Of a stretch of DNA of 64,000 bases, positions 1 to 12,250 are shown piece by piece. The position numbers and the translations under genes were made by a program. The stretch is taken from the NCBI GenBank assembly GCA_001792895.1, contig MARA01000002.1, positions 1,364,001 through 1,428,000 of the forward strand, written 5' to 3'. Origin of the DNA: Lentinus brumalis. Its lineage: Eukaryota; Basidiomycota; Agaricomycetes; Polyporales; Polyporaceae. Below the pieces are notes generated by a model, which searched no databases, had not been told where the DNA came from, and saw nothing but the letters and a program-made list of their open reading frames with translations. How positions within the stretch are numbered: the first letter of the stretch is position 1; every line of letters starts with the position of its first letter.

Positions 1-1071
1 TCCATCACATGCACACACCACCCAGCCTCGACCACCGTAGTGATTTCAAAGCGCACTCCGCATCCGAAGTTCTGAATAACGATGCCACTCTCCGACCGCG
101 TCCGTCCCTGTCCGTCCACGCCTGTACGTACACAGCGCCGACACACGATTGGCCCTCCCCTCCCACCCCCGCACAAGCTCCTGCGCGTCACGTCCACGCT
201 ATACTTGCACCCTGCGATTGGATGGGCCCGCGGACCGGCCGCGGCATTGTCCGTCTCGAGATCTCAAGACCGGCGGCCGGCGCACAGCCAATCGCTGCTG
301 GTGGCCGCTCCACTCTCTCATTGTCGTTCCATAACGGGATATGAACGTTGTGGCATGTTATAATCATAGCCCTCCGGGCAAACCTGGCCACGGGTTCGTC
401 CGTCCGTTGTGAATCAGGATAGCTGCGGCGAGAAGCCGGAAATCGCGCGCCGACAAGTGAATTAGAGCGATCGGTTAATAGAGACAAACTGAAGATGTAC
501 ATGTAGTTACGTCAAGACTCGCAGACTGCACGCGCGGGTAGATACAGACGAAGGACTAGGGTACGTAGTTCTATGTATTGTTGAGCTCCGAGACTGAAAG
601 GGACAGTGGAAAGGACAGGGCCAACGACGTCAGCGCAGAAGCATCCTTCGAGGGCGAACACTTAGCTGAGTAGGCCGCGACATGCTGCATTCTGCGATCA
701 TGGGATCTGGATTGCCTGGATGTTGTTGTAAGCAGTACGACGACATGAGAATGTGGTTGTGGAACGTACAAGGCACTGGATCTTGGGCACAGTGATCGCG
801 GCGTTGCTTGCGTGCGCAGGCTCTTTGTGTTGGTGTTGGGCATGTGCTGGACGCGGATTGCGGGGGGGGGGGCGTTGTTAGAGGCGAGAATTCAACGAGA
901 ATTGTTAACAACACATCGCTCGCCCACCTGCGTGATACATGATATCAAGAGCAACAGATCGTACTACTTATTGAAGGAGATGCGTCATCTTCAGGCGACG
1001 GGAACGGGATAGAAGCTGGAGAGGTCGAGACCCCACACCTTCCACAGAGTAAATGCTAACCTATGGAGAGG
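1..1071. other. no gene recognised; CCAAT-box-bearing stretch
   Basis: I see no coding region with convincing protein character here. Three CCAAT/ATTGG boxes lie close together (ATTGG at 148-152 and 217-221, CCAAT at 288-292) in GC-rich DNA. That resembles a fungal core promoter, but no gene start could be tied to it. A poly-G run occurs near 865. Confidence 0.3.
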
Positions 1072-1526
1072 TCAGTGCGAGCTGGCGATTGCGATCGATG
1101 GCACGTACACGTCCTGGACGGGCGAGGGAACGTGGACGTTGGCCCCAACATTGGTCTAAGGGACGTGTTGGAGGGCGATCGAGGACGGAAGATATGATAT
1201 ACGTACCGGGTTATACACGAGGAAGCCGGGGTGAATTGCGGCGAGTTGGCCGGTGGGCTGCAGGGCGCGAGGATCGTGGGGGACGGCGACGAAGCCGATG
1301 GCGATCAGGGCCTGCGTAACGTTAGCACACACGGTCGCGGTGGAGTGGAAAGCACACGTACTGCACGCAGCTCTCCGTAGGTGAAGCTATAGCGGTCGGC
1401 GGGATGAGTCGAGCAGATCGACGCCAGCACCTGAAAGAGACGAAGATCAGCGACAGCGCGAAGTCGCGAAGGAGGGGGGAAGGCGAGACGCGCCATGTAG
1501 TCGCGCCAGTTGACGGGAATCGGCAT
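1072..1526 (-). CDS. unrecognised protein, C-terminal exons
   Basis: Three minus-strand exons join in phase through clear introns. The first starts at or before the Met at 1526 (MPIPVNWRDYMARL...) and ends at a GTACGT donor in the 1360s. The next runs ALIAIGFVAVPHDPRA... to LVYNP, followed by another GTACGT donor near 1200. The last reads DVYVPSIAIASSH and stops at 1072-1074. The first intron is about 50 nt, with a GCTAAC branch point and a GTTACGCAG acceptor. The coding reading rests on splice signals and on hydrophobic and aromatic residue patterning. I do not recognise the family. The gene probably extends upstream (towards 1900), but those exons were not resolved. It shares strand and intron style with R1 at 5137-8331. 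Confidence 0.45.
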
Positions 1527-2524
1527 TGCGTGAGCGATCGAGTAGTGCGGCGACAAGAAGCGTCGAGTTCGGCGGACGAGGGAGGTGATCGTTGGTGGTC
1601 GCGAGAAGAGAGCAGCGGGCGCTTGTTTCTAAATCGGGCCATCGCGCGCCGGTTATATGCCGGCGAGCGTCTACGGGCCGGACGCCGGGCGCGCTGGCCG
1701 CGGACCTGCATGGTGCCCGTGCGATGCTCTCTTCCCGCGACCAGCGCTGTGCAGCGTCCGAGGAAGCGTACAAGGGGGCAGCGCGGCAATTCTGTCGGGA
1801 GGGGAAAAAGGTGCCGTGGGCGGTAACACGCGGCGGACGAGCGGCAGCGTAGAGCAGGGTTGCAGATGCGACGGTGAAGGACGAAGAACCTTGGTGCTCG
1901 TCATCGACGTCGTTGTCCAGCGGCGGCGTGCACGCTCCAGCTACAAAGCAGGCGGCTTCTTACGCGATGACGATTTCCGCGGAGATATCCTAAGGGCTCA
2001 ACGGTGAGAGTCAGTATACGTCGGCGATGTATGTCTGTGTCGGCTGAAGCCTACGTACCATATTCCACTGTCCTCGTCCATGCACACACAGCAGCGTTCG
2101 TCCGCCAAAGGGCACGCAACAGTCAGGCGTACCAATATATGTCCACCCCGCCCTGCGGGAGGGACCGTCTGATTCGGTACCGTGTTCTCGATCAACGCTA
2201 ACGAATGGGCCATGTTCTCCTTCCCGACGGCTGTAGCCTGGTCGAACGCGAGTACGCCATAACAAACCGTCGTTTCAACCCATGTCGAGCGAGCGGGCCG
2301 ACCCCCATTCCATGCCGGTCAGCGGCTGCGAGTGCGAGGGCAGCGGACGCGGGGTACGGGATAGGGAAACGTATTGGGGCCGGATGTACGCACCGCCGGC
2401 CAAGATCGCGGTGGACATTTTGGCGGAGGAAGGGGTGTAGATCAATCGTCTCACGGGGGTTGAATGTATATGAAGCCGACATGGATACATGCGGGCGGGA
2501 AGCTGTTGATGAAGTTGTTCGTCG

Positions 2525-3440
2525 TTAGTGGCGTGCGGGACAAAAGTCAAGACAGACGAAGCACGCACTGATGGGATCGACACAGGACGTCGATTCGTCC
2601 GTTAGTTGGGGGTGCGAGTCTGCAGTGAAGGACTCCTCGTCGATCCTAATCACCGAGGAGTCACTTCTTCGCCGTTGAAGACGTTGTGGCTGAGTGTTAG
2701 AGGATTGAAAGTGAGTGTGTATGTCGTGACACGTCAGAAGCGACTCACTGCAATGTGTTTGGGTTCGTGCTGTGGAGAGAGACGAGGCGCGCGAGAGACA
2801 ACATCGAGCAACGTGATCTCGGATTGACTGGTACGGGGAGAGGAAGATCGACAATGTGATGAGGCGTTCACGAACGACGGTGCCGGCGCCGACGTGTATT
2901 GTATGGCCACGGGACGGTAGCGATAGGGCAGGGAGAGACGTAGATGTGAAGGCCTGCAGATCACCGAATATGAGGGGCGGCGCGTCGCAACGACGACCTG
3001 GATGCGAATTAGGAGCACGTACCGGGCGGGATGGCGCGAGGGCCGTGTTCGTAGAGTTCTGATCGCCCGGACGTGGAACACACACTGGAGGATAACTGCC
3101 TGGACAGTTCTCGAGTAGGTGTCGTTGCAGATGACCGTGGCCGACGCCACGAATGACGACATACGTGGCGGGTGGTCGGCGAACTCCTTGATGTTGTATA
3201 TCCAGTCTGCGAAGCGGTACTGGCTGTCTTTAGAGCGCAGCCGGGCATTGACAAGGACGAACCAAGGTCGAGCATGTGTACCGTTACTCTCCGACGTCGT
3301 GGCGAGTGTTCGCATGGATCACGTCTACAGAGGATGGCGGGTTTTTTTTTTGTCGTCATGTTGGTCTGCGCTGGTAGAATGCACTCACCGGGACGAACTC
3401 TGTGAACCACCCGGGTCGACCACGCGTGCATGAGAGAGAC
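2525..3440 (-). CDS. unrecognised intron-rich gene (approximate extent)
   Basis: A coding-like minus-strand exon occupies roughly 3115-3320 (PWFVLVNARLRSKDSQYRF... NDTYSRT). It is preceded by an intron with a GTGAGT donor near 3398 and a TGTAG acceptor near 3325, and is followed by short pieces ending at a GTACGT donor near 3020. The intron contains a run of ten T on the plus strand. Start and stop are unresolved. No domain is recognised. The evidence is codon and residue patterning plus splice sites only. Confidence 0.3.
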
Positions 3441-3449
3441 CTCCCGCAT

Positions 3450-5136
3450 CCAGGTCGAGAGGGTGTGTCGAGTCTCGATAGGATCTGCGCGACGAAATGA
3501 AAGACGGCCGGTGGTGTGCAGCGGTGTATCGCGCGGACGACAATGATTGCAACAAGAAGCGGTGTTTGGATGGCGCGGGCGACGACAGGAAAGGTGTACC
3601 GTACTGTGCAGTTGCGGGGTGGTTACGTCAGTAAGGGAGCAACGTACAAAGACGTACAGGCAGACGGCAAATACTCAGGACGGACAGGCCGGCGACAACG
3701 ACTGGGTGTGCGGTCTCGCGGTCAATATACAAGCCGCAGGTTCGGACGAGATGCCGAGGCATGTACGTGCAGCTCGCGAAAGCGAATTCCATTACAATGT
3801 CCGATGTAGCAGGAGACGTGTGTACAAACTGCTGTCAACTGTATAAGCAGGTTTGTTAGACAAGTTGGAAAAAAGCACGCTACCGGTCGAACAGCCCGCG
3901 GAGGTGGGGGACGCCAGCACTCCCATACTCCCCGTGGACGAGAACTTGCAACACGATCGATAAGCCACATGCACTGTCGCAAGGGGAGAGGGGTGACCAC
4001 AGAATTGTTATGCACGTCGAGGTAGGAAAAGAGCATGGGGGACGGCAATGGGTGGAAAGGGAAGAGGCTGGGGCGGGGGGGGAATGGCGGTGAGTGTGGG
4101 AAAGAATGAGGCCTTTCGAGGAGCTGCCTGATATACCGCGAGGAGGCGCCCGTGATATCGATGGATTGTGAAAGATTGTGAAGCGACGCGGAGCGAATAA
4201 GGGTCGCCGGCAACGAGCGGGACAACAGATTTATTACACTTACCTTCTTCGATCTCGGAGCGTACAGGGGGCAATGATGGTTCCCCACTCCTTATGTCGT
4301 GCATAAAAACTGCTCGAGTACAGTACATGTAGGATTGTAGTTACAGACATAGAATAGACAGTAAAACATACGGTGGCGTGGTTGGTACATGACTCGGATG
4401 TGTCCTTTGGCCATTTCCAGGTCGGGCCTCAGTTGGGGTGGGTTCGGTTGTCGAGGTTGCTATGTGGCGAAGGTTTTTACCAAGTGCTGTAACCGACTCC
4501 TCACGACTATATCGGTACGAGATGCTGCGAGTACCGTCAGCGGTGTGGAGGCGATCTCCCGAGTAGACTTAGCAGCGCCTAACTTGTACGTCGTCCCTCT
4601 GGACACACGTAGTCACAGGTGTGGTATGTCTACGTAGAGGAGACCCCGAATGATTTTTTTTGAAACGGCCGTGGATGCCACGACAAACTACAAGCGGGTG
4701 TGTTCGGAAACCAGCGATGAAGTGCACGACACGGGCCGGCTCCAAACTGACGGGGATTCTGTCAGATACAATTGTGGTTCCCTGTACTGACTAAGAATAC
4801 GGCGTGCATAGAATGAAAGGCGCGATAAAGTGACGCCGACCGCGGAATGCGAAGGCAATGAAGAGAGTCAACACGGACAAGAGTACATATGGAAAGCGAT
4901 GTACGGCTTTGTTCGACGGTCACAGTGTATAAGACGGTGGGCGGTAGGCAAGGAGAGGGCGAACTGACAGACAAGCGCAAGGTGAGAACAAGTACGAAGG
5001 GCTGCATATGTGTCTAGGACGGAACGAACTGAGGTCGGGCGAATGTATATATGAAGCCTATTGGTCGTCGAAATGAAAGAAGCGACAGTCAGACAGAACA
5101 AAGCACGTATGATTCTCGTAGACTTGAGAGCGCAAG
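3450..5136. other. no confident gene; possible minus-strand exons near 4.1-4.3 kb
   Basis: One minus-strand segment at about 4240-4300 (MHDIRSGEPSLPPVRSEIEE) ends at a consensus GTAAGT donor, and a candidate acceptor lies about 120 nt downstream. That is suggestive of a gene, but it cannot be assembled further. The rest shows only short chance ORFs in all frames. 4.3-5.1 kb is downstream of the R1 stop and looks non-coding. Confidence 0.25.
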
Positions 5137-8100
5137 CTACGCGTCGCACGCGGCGCATGCGGGTGGCTCAGCGGGCCGAGCGAATACAGTGGAGCGCTTC
5201 TCAACGGTACGTGCAGTCGATGGCGGCGGCAGAGTGCCGACACCGAAAGGAAGCGGGTAAGCAGGTGCCTGTGTACGCAAGTAGTACAGTCCGGTCTTCA
5301 GCCCACGCTTCCAGGCGTGCATCTGCAACTCCAACTACGAGCGTTGTTCAGAGAATGGAATCGGCACCGAACAGGGTCACGTACCATCAGAACCGGGTTG
5401 GGAACGCTGACAGTGAGAGACATGGATTGAGTTTGGTCAATGAACGGGCCACGATCGGCTGCCATGTCCACGACGATCTTAGGGTCGATCTCCCCAGCGG
5501 TCATGAACACGTCCTTCAGATGTAGCGGAATATCCGGGATGTCGCGAATAGAGCCTGGATGAGGGAAAGGCACGCGACAGTGAGACGTCTGCACTTCCAA
5601 TTCCCCAAAAACAGTACTGGCGACATACCGTGTCGGCGGAGTATCTCAACACGAATATCTTCTGTCCATAGGCCCCGCGCGGTGAGCGCGGAAACCAGCC
5701 AAGGACAAACTTCCGTGTAGTCGCCGCTCAGCACGCGATGGGTAATGATGTTGCTGCGATGAAAAGAGTGAGACACCCAAAAGTTTGACAATGGAAGCGG
5801 TTCAACATTCACCTAGTGTACGGCTCCGTCCCGTCGAAGTTGCCAAGGAGTTTGGCGGTGGAGGCGGTTGGCATCTGTGTAGTTAGCATGGAATTACGAA
5901 GGCCATGCAACAAGACGCGCTTCCTGAGTTCCTCGAAGTCGTAACGGCCGCTGAGGACCGTGTCTGTCCACATGTCGTGCTGCAAGATTCCACGTGCGGC
6001 GGGCGAATTGGGATAAAACGGGTATGGTCCGTCTCGTTCGGCTAGGTCACAGCTGGCACTGTAGGCGGCATGGTAGATGGTCTCGAATATTTCACGATTA
6101 AGCTGACGAGCGCCGTTAGAGTCGAATGGGAGTTCCGATATCATAAACGCGTCGGCGAGCCCCTGGACACCAACTCCGATTGCACGAGTGTTCGCGACAG
6201 ACTCAGTGCAGATGTTGTTAGGGTAAGCGCTTCGATCCAAGAGTGCGTTGGTGGTGAGGACCGCAAGCTGGGCGGTCGCATGCAGAGAATCGAAGTCGTA
6301 GGTCCGATCGGGGCGAACAAAGCGGGCGACGGCGACGGACGCAAGTGTGCACACTGCTGTGTGCGTCGGCGACGAGAACTGTACAATCTCAGTGCACAGA
6401 TTGGAAGTGCGGACGGGGCCCAGGTGGCTGTGATTGCTTTTCGCTGCAAGCGCCTCAGTACAGGGCGGGAGAAACGACGACGAACATCCGCGGCCGCGTA
6501 CCATTGATTGTGTCCTGATACATCAGGAACGGCGTGCCCGATTCCTGTTGTGCCCGACATATGACGTTCCACAAGTCCCGCGCGCCGGTGCACTCAAGCG
6601 CAGTGACAGTCTGCTCGTATTCTTGGTACGCTCGAGTGAAGTCGTCGCCGAAAGATGTCTGGAGGAGAGGAACATCTCTGGGGTCGAAAAGCGTCCAACT
6701 CTCGCCCATCTGCAGACGGTGCATGCTAAACAAGTATCAGCGGCCGAATGCGGGTGCAGCGAGGACGACTCACAAGACATCGGGAATCCACACGCTGGGG
6801 TATAAGTTCCGGAGCCGCCGGTGAGCCTGGTTGGTGCGAGAAATGACGAACGAGCGCACGTCCGCGTGCCAAATGGGAAGATGGATGGTGGCCGCTGAGG
6901 GGCGCTTGTGACGATGTACGCCAGTATACTCCGCATGTGCATCGTAGACGCGCAGAAGCGGCAGTATGCCCGGCTGTAGAACCGGTTGGGTGCTGCGCGC
7001 ACGGTCAGCAACTGGCTGTGCGGAGCGGACAATTTGCACAGTACCGTTTGGCGGGTATGTCTCCCAAAGAGAGACCGATTCCGCCGTCAGCAAGCCACAA
7101 CGTGTCGAGCTCTGCCGCGCTGCGAAGCTGAGTGGCCGGGGTAGAGGCGTCGGGCATGTAGAGGAAGCAGGACGCGTAGTAGGACGAACGAGTCCCCGCG
7201 TTGAACAGCACGGGAGACGCGGGCGTGAACAAATGCCGAGAAAGCGCGTCATACGTACGGAGGACGAGGTCTAGGTTGTCCTGGTGGGCGACAAGTGCAA
7301 CACGCATGTACATGTACTGCGGTCGTTCAATAACCTGGCCCCCAACACGCAGGAGGTAGGTATGGGCCATGGCTCGAATGGAAGGGCTGTGTGCACATAG
7401 TCAGGACGGCCTTACGAAGGGGGGCGGGACGCGGGGAGGTCAGACGGATCAGGGCGAACAGTACGCACTAGGAGAAGTGAAAGTCGCGGGAATGCAAAAC
7501 GGCGTCGTCGAGGTCGGCCGCAAAGCGGGCGACTAGATCGACAAAGGTCGAGTGAAAGGGACTTTCGGGTGCTACGTCGAGTGTGAGTGTCTCGTCTGCG
7601 AGGCCGAGCAGAACAGTACTTACTAGCAGCGTACTCGGCGACCCAAGCCGAGAAGGTCTTCTTGGTGATCTTGTGGAGAAAGCCAACGAACATCCTGCCG
7701 GCGAGGATGGAATAGTGAGGATGCTTAGTGCAGCACGCGGCTACGGCAGCCGCGGCGTGGGTCTGTAGTACGTCAGTTAGAGCGGACGACAGGTGAAGGT
7801 ACGGAGAGAGAATGCGCAGACATGAAGGTCGTCGGCCGACACCTGCGCGGCGAGGCTTGTTCCGATGTCTTCAACGAGACTGGAAAGGGTTAGTCGATGT
7901 GGGTGGCAAGCGACATAGCGGTACCTGGGAATGTCGAGCGCGTCTGTCTGGAGGCCCCAAGAAAACTACAACGGCGCCGGTGGGTGTTAGGCCGGCGGTG
8001 AGCGAGGGCTAACGAGTGAGCGCATGGACGACGAACCGCTTCGATGCAGTGCTGGAGCTTGTTGCGGTTGAACAGCCGGGACGCAGGTCAGCGCGGGAGG

Positions 8101-8331
8101 GCGGTGGAATGCGGCGCTCATACCTTTTCGGGCGAGAACGTCTGAGGGCGACTGCAGGCAGTTGTCTCAGTACATCGAATCAAATGACGTGCGGACGTGC
8201 TTACCCGTCTGCAGCAGATACGGAATCGGGACGGTCACGAGGTGAGCTGTATACGGCCTGCCAGATGATGCCGGCGCACCTCTTTTGATGACGACTGTAC
8301 TAATGGGGGGCGAGTCGGCCATGACGATCAT
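5137..8331 (-). CDS. divergent class I ribonucleotide reductase large subunit (R1), multi-exon
   Basis: Class I RNR large subunit, which reduces ribonucleoside diphosphates to deoxyribonucleotides with a partner R2. From N to C the minus strand shows a VVIKRG start (Met at 8331 or 8322), TKHPHYSILAGR, HKITKKTFSAWVAEY, ERPQYMYMRV, a redox Cys in SSYYASCFLYMPD, GGIGLS, LLRVYDA, the WHAD block, WIPDV, the catalytic SNLCTEI loop, the second redox Cys in AVCTLASVAV, MPTASTAKLLG, the paired tyrosines of KTGLYYLRT, and a C-terminal CAAC tail before the stop at 5137. About ten short introns separate the exons. One is 6726-6773 (48 nt, GTGAGT...TTTAG), and the junctions checked restore the R1 frame exactly. 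The first exons (7.9-8.3 kb) are uncertain. Identity to ordinary fungal R1 looks low, although every catalytic residue is kept, so this is probably an extra, laterally acquired or virus-like enzyme rather than the housekeeping copy. Confidence 0.9.
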
Positions 8332-9539
8332 GGGGATGTCGTGAGCGAGTGACTGTACGGGGGGAGGCAGGGAGTGGCAAGTGGGTAGTGTACGACCCCG
8401 AAAATACGTTGGTTATGAACGAATTTACGGTTCGGTTCTACGGTCGAGAAGCATCGACTGCGAGAGGCTCCGCAGAAAAGCAGTCGTTGCAGACGTCAAG
8501 AAGGAGAGGGAATGGCGCGCGTGTACATGTGGGGAAGAACGAATTCGCGAGGGTTTCGACCAATGACATGGACGACTCGGACAGGTCTTCTCGAGGGCGA
8601 GGCGACGGGGGAAGTAAAGTTGGAACCCGGGGAGTACAGCTTTCAGTCATGCTTGTTGGGCGACGTCGGGGAAGAGAAGAAGGGTGTCCGTGTCGTAAGG
8701 AAGATGGGTCGGGACGTGTTGTGGGACGTAAGAGAAGAACGAAGCAGGCGTTTGTCTGGACAAATAACGACGATGAGGGCGGAACGTGGAGGAGAAGGAC
8801 GTTGTTTTGACAGCAGAAGGCAGAGAGCGAACGACATGGCATGGTCTGGAATCGAGGTCGTGACCGGCAGTCGGGGGTTCAGAGTAAGGATCGGGGTAGG
8901 GAATAGACTGTGGATATACATCGAAGGTTCCATGATGCATGAAAGGGGGCGAGTGTCATCGGTAGAGGCGTGCCGTCTGAAAGGCTACCTGCAAGAAGTC
9001 GCCCGCTGCGCCCAGGACGCACGAGGAGCGAGAAAGCGACCGGCCTCGTGCACACACGGGAGCAGACAGCGGAGTTATCTCTGGATTTGGTCGCGGAGGA
9101 GCAACGATGAGATAGTCATGGCAAGCATTCTAGGCAGAGTCGATGGACGGGTAGAAGTGATGGCAGCGGGATTCGGCGCCTACATAACGTGCTTGGGCTA
9201 GGAACGATGCATGGCTTGGGAGATTAAGTTACGATTTACTTCATACATGTGATTCGACGTGGGATGATGGAACTGTCGCAGCGAGGCCTGTGCCTGAGTT
9301 GTGGCATGGAAGACGGGGAAGGGTTTTAGAAGATCCGCGCAGGTGCTCTGCGCCGCGACGTGCGCGGGCTAGTGAGAAATCTGGGATAGAGGTTAGCGCG
9401 ACAGCGGAGCGGGGGGAAGAGGGGCATCACGTACTGACGGACAACGTGGTCGATGAGCCTGCGTTCGGACGAGTGAACGTTCGTAACGGACATGCGATAT
9501 CGGTGGTGGTGGCGGAGGACGATGATATGGCAGTTATAG
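8332..9539. other. R1 upstream region; no gene recognised
   Basis: This is the 5' flank of R1 up to the left end of the large transposon. From about 8.35 to 9.2 kb the plus strand is strikingly purine-rich (GGAAGAGAAG-type runs), so the R1-sense strand is pyrimidine-rich, as in many fungal 5' regions. The plus-strand ORF at 8512-9201 looks like a by-product of this bias (Arg, Gly and Glu runs, no domain). Confidence 0.3.
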
Positions 9540-9775
9540 TGGGGAAAAAATCAGGTGCGCACAGGGTACCTCAGGAGACACAGGTTTGAGCATGTTTCCA
9601 GTTTTTGTAACACAGGTCAGATGTATTGTTACTGAAGTGTTGCAGGTGGTATGAGTGGTGCAGATCTGCACAGGTATAACTACCATCCACATGTGCACAG
9701 GTTTCATTTCTGAGTAATTGCTGCAGGTTGATATACAATGACGCAGGTTGTCAGTTCAGCAAGTGTAGCACAGGT
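9540..9775 (+). repeat. left terminal inverted repeat and subterminal CACAGGT array
   Basis: The terminus TGGGGAAAAAAT is followed by CACAGGT at 9579-9585, 9611-9617, 9669-9675, 9696-9702 and 9769-9775, with GCAGGT variants at 9642, 9723 and 9743 and a TCAGGT at 9551. All are in the same orientation. The array mirrors that at 35345-35538. Confidence 0.7.
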
Positions 9776-9921
9776 GTCCAGCCCAGTTAACTTGCAAGGG
9801 CAAAATTGCAAGTGGACATATCGCTTACATCAGCAGTTAGGTCAATCTGACAAGCTAACATATTGTTCCGCAAGGTCATTAAGTTTTTCTTGCTTGCTGC
9901 CAGCCTCTGCCCCTTGCCTCC

Positions 9922-11563
9922 ATGGACTCCTCGACCATTACTCAGTTCTACATTGAGGCTCATCGCATTGCTACTGAGGCACACTTCATCATTCAATCCC
10001 TTCCTAATGCTGAGCTCGCTTCTGTCGAACGTATCACCAATCAACTGGACGGCATTCGACGCATCCTCCTCCATATTGAAGACCCACTAGCAGATTTAGA
10101 AGAGATAGAGGGTCTGGTCGACCTGGTGGACACCCTCCTCTACCCTCTCGACCAGTTCCTGTCCGCTCCTCCTCCCCCTGCTCATACTTTCATTCCTCGC
10201 AACTCGACTGGCCAGCGCGGGCGACCAAGCTATGTTATCGACGTTCCACGAGCAATAGAGCTGCATGCACTTGGCAACTCATGGTCAGACATTTCTGCTG
10301 TACTCGGGGTGGACAGGAAGACTCTCCGCACTCATGTCAAGGCTTCCGGTCTGAGTGGTAGCCGAAGGGAGCACACGGAGATAACAGATGAGGATTTGGA
10401 CGAAGTGGTGGAGGAGATCGCCCGTGCACATCCCTTCGTTGGGTCCACCATCATTCAAGGCCACCTGGAGGCTCGAGGGATTCACATTGCACGGCAGAGG
10501 GTACAGGAGAGCCTGCGGCGTGTCGATGCAGTGGGTGTTCTAGTCCGGTGAGTGTCATCTGCACGAGTCGTACATAGAGTCTCTTTTCATCAACATCTTT
10601 GCGCTGTAGTTGGGCGGGCATCATCCGGCGGAGAGTATACAAAGTGAGAGGCTCCAATGCGCTCTGGCATATGGACGGCAACGAGAAGTTACGCCCATGG
10701 GGCTTCTATGTCCACGGCTGCATCGACGGCTTCTCGAGGCTCATCATATACCTCGTCTGTACCTCCAACAAGCGGGCCCGTACTGTCTGCGGTCTGTTCG
10801 ATACCGCTGTTGATTTCTATGGCTGGCCCAGTCGAGTGCGAGGAGACTTCGGTACCGAGAACAACGACGTCGAGCGCAGGATGAATGCACACTGGGGCGA
10901 GGCTCATAAAGCCTATCTTCGTGGGCGGTGAGTTGGCATGTCGTATTCGTGCAATCATCACTACAGCATCCGCGCAGCTCTATTCACAACGTTCGCATCG
11001 AGCGACTCTGGCGAGACGTGCGAAAGGACAGCCTTGAGACTTTCAGGCAGATCTTCATGGAGCTCGAGAAGATGGGCCTTCTCGACATGGAGTGCGAGGT
11101 TCACCGGGTGTGTCTCTTCCTCGTCTTTCACAAGCGCATCCAGGACTCTCTCGACCGGACACGCGATGCATGGAATCATCACAAGATCCGTACCGAGCGC
11201 AACAGGACGCCGGTGGCTCTCTTTGAGCTGAGCCGGGAGAAGGCCATCCTGAGGGGCTACTGGACAGGAGACCCCGGTGACTCACTCGCAGACGTTCAAG
11301 ACGATCCATCGTACGGTGTTGACGACCGTGCTCCTCCTCCACCACCGGACGAGACCCGCACAGACCCCGGCGGGCATGGTGAGCAGCCCCCAGTTGGAGA
11401 CACAGACGCAGAGCGAGGGGCAGGTGTGGTCATCAACAGCGAAGATGAGCTGGAGCGGGCGAAGGAGATCATGAGCGATTTTGATTTTGATCGTGACGAC
11501 AAGAATTGGGGCATTGATGTGTACATCGAGGCAGTTTCAGTGTACATGAGTAGATTATCGTGA
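9922..11563 (+). CDS. DD34E integrase-type transposase (rve-like core)
   Basis: Three exons (9922-10547, 10610-10927, 10978-11563) with GTGAGT donors and TAG/CAG acceptors join to an uninterrupted 509-aa frame. Residues ~1-90 form a leader with heptad-like leucines. Residues ~95-150 are a helix-turn-helix (RGRPSYVIDVPRAIELHALG, WSDISAVLGVDRKTLRTH), followed by a second helical DNA-binding segment. The RNase-H-like core carries the first Asp in LWHMDGNEK, the second in RGDFGTEN and the Glu in VRIERLWRDV, with 34 residues between the last two. A Ser/Pro/acidic tail follows. The family resembles the 'integrase core domain' transposases common in Agaricomycetes and fish genomes (Ginger/IS3EU-type in spirit; exact superfamily not settled). 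All catalytic residues are present and there are no stops. It should bind the terminal arrays and catalyse DNA cleavage and joining. Confidence 0.85.
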
Positions 11564-12250
11564 AGTAAACGATCGTATGATGCCAATTTGGCTACCTTCG
11601 AAGTGTCCGGTTAGTAACGTAATCGCAGTCCTGGCAACCATGTTCTCAACGTACCTAAGTATCCTTGCAGGCAGTCACCCGATCGTGAGCCCCACTGTGA
11701 CCAGGCCAAGACGAGGCGGATCCTATGGTGGTGCGTAGATGCTGCTGTCGGGGAAGCCTGTCAAAGTCCCAGGACCCGACAGGACAGGACGCGACGACGC
11801 AGAATGCTGTCTGTCCGGGTTTGAATACAGCACGGTGAGCATCAATGGTCCTTCCAACAGCAGTGCACACGCACCTGCCATCGTTGCCCAGCTTGTCGCA
11901 TGAGCGAGTCGCCTCCCAGGTCAGTTCAGTCTCTTGTACGTCTGACTCTTGAAGAACATGGCTGGTCATCCTTCCCTTCGTCTCCTAGGCTGAGGCTGAG
12001 CATCGACCACGCAACGTCCGGAACAGGAAATATGTCGATAGCAGGCAGTGGTGAGCATTGACGTATCCGCTGGCAGTCGAGCACGCACACTCACCGTTGC
12101 CCACAGTCCTCTCACAGCCAACATGGGCACGTCGTCTTGCTCTTCTTGCAGCGACTTCTCCCAGACCACTCCCTGCAGATCGAGCCACACATGGTGGCGC
12201 CTGGAATGCTGTGAGTAACTATCATGTCCGCGCGTGAGTCCTGATAACTC
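11564..12250. other. no gene resolved
   Basis: This is the interval between the transposase and the next coding-like region. I found no ORF with domain character in either strand. It may include exons of the decayed gene that follows. Confidence 0.25.

Noticed and set aside
6993..7075. apparent frameshift in R1 after GGIGLSLGDIPA
   Set aside because: A 52-nt intron (GTACTG donor, GCTGAC branch, GCGCGCAG acceptor) restores the frame exactly, so the gene is not broken there.
8512..9201. 229-codon plus-strand ORF upstream of R1
   Set aside because: Composition follows the purine-rich strand (Arg, Gly, Glu); no domain. More likely a by-product of strand bias.
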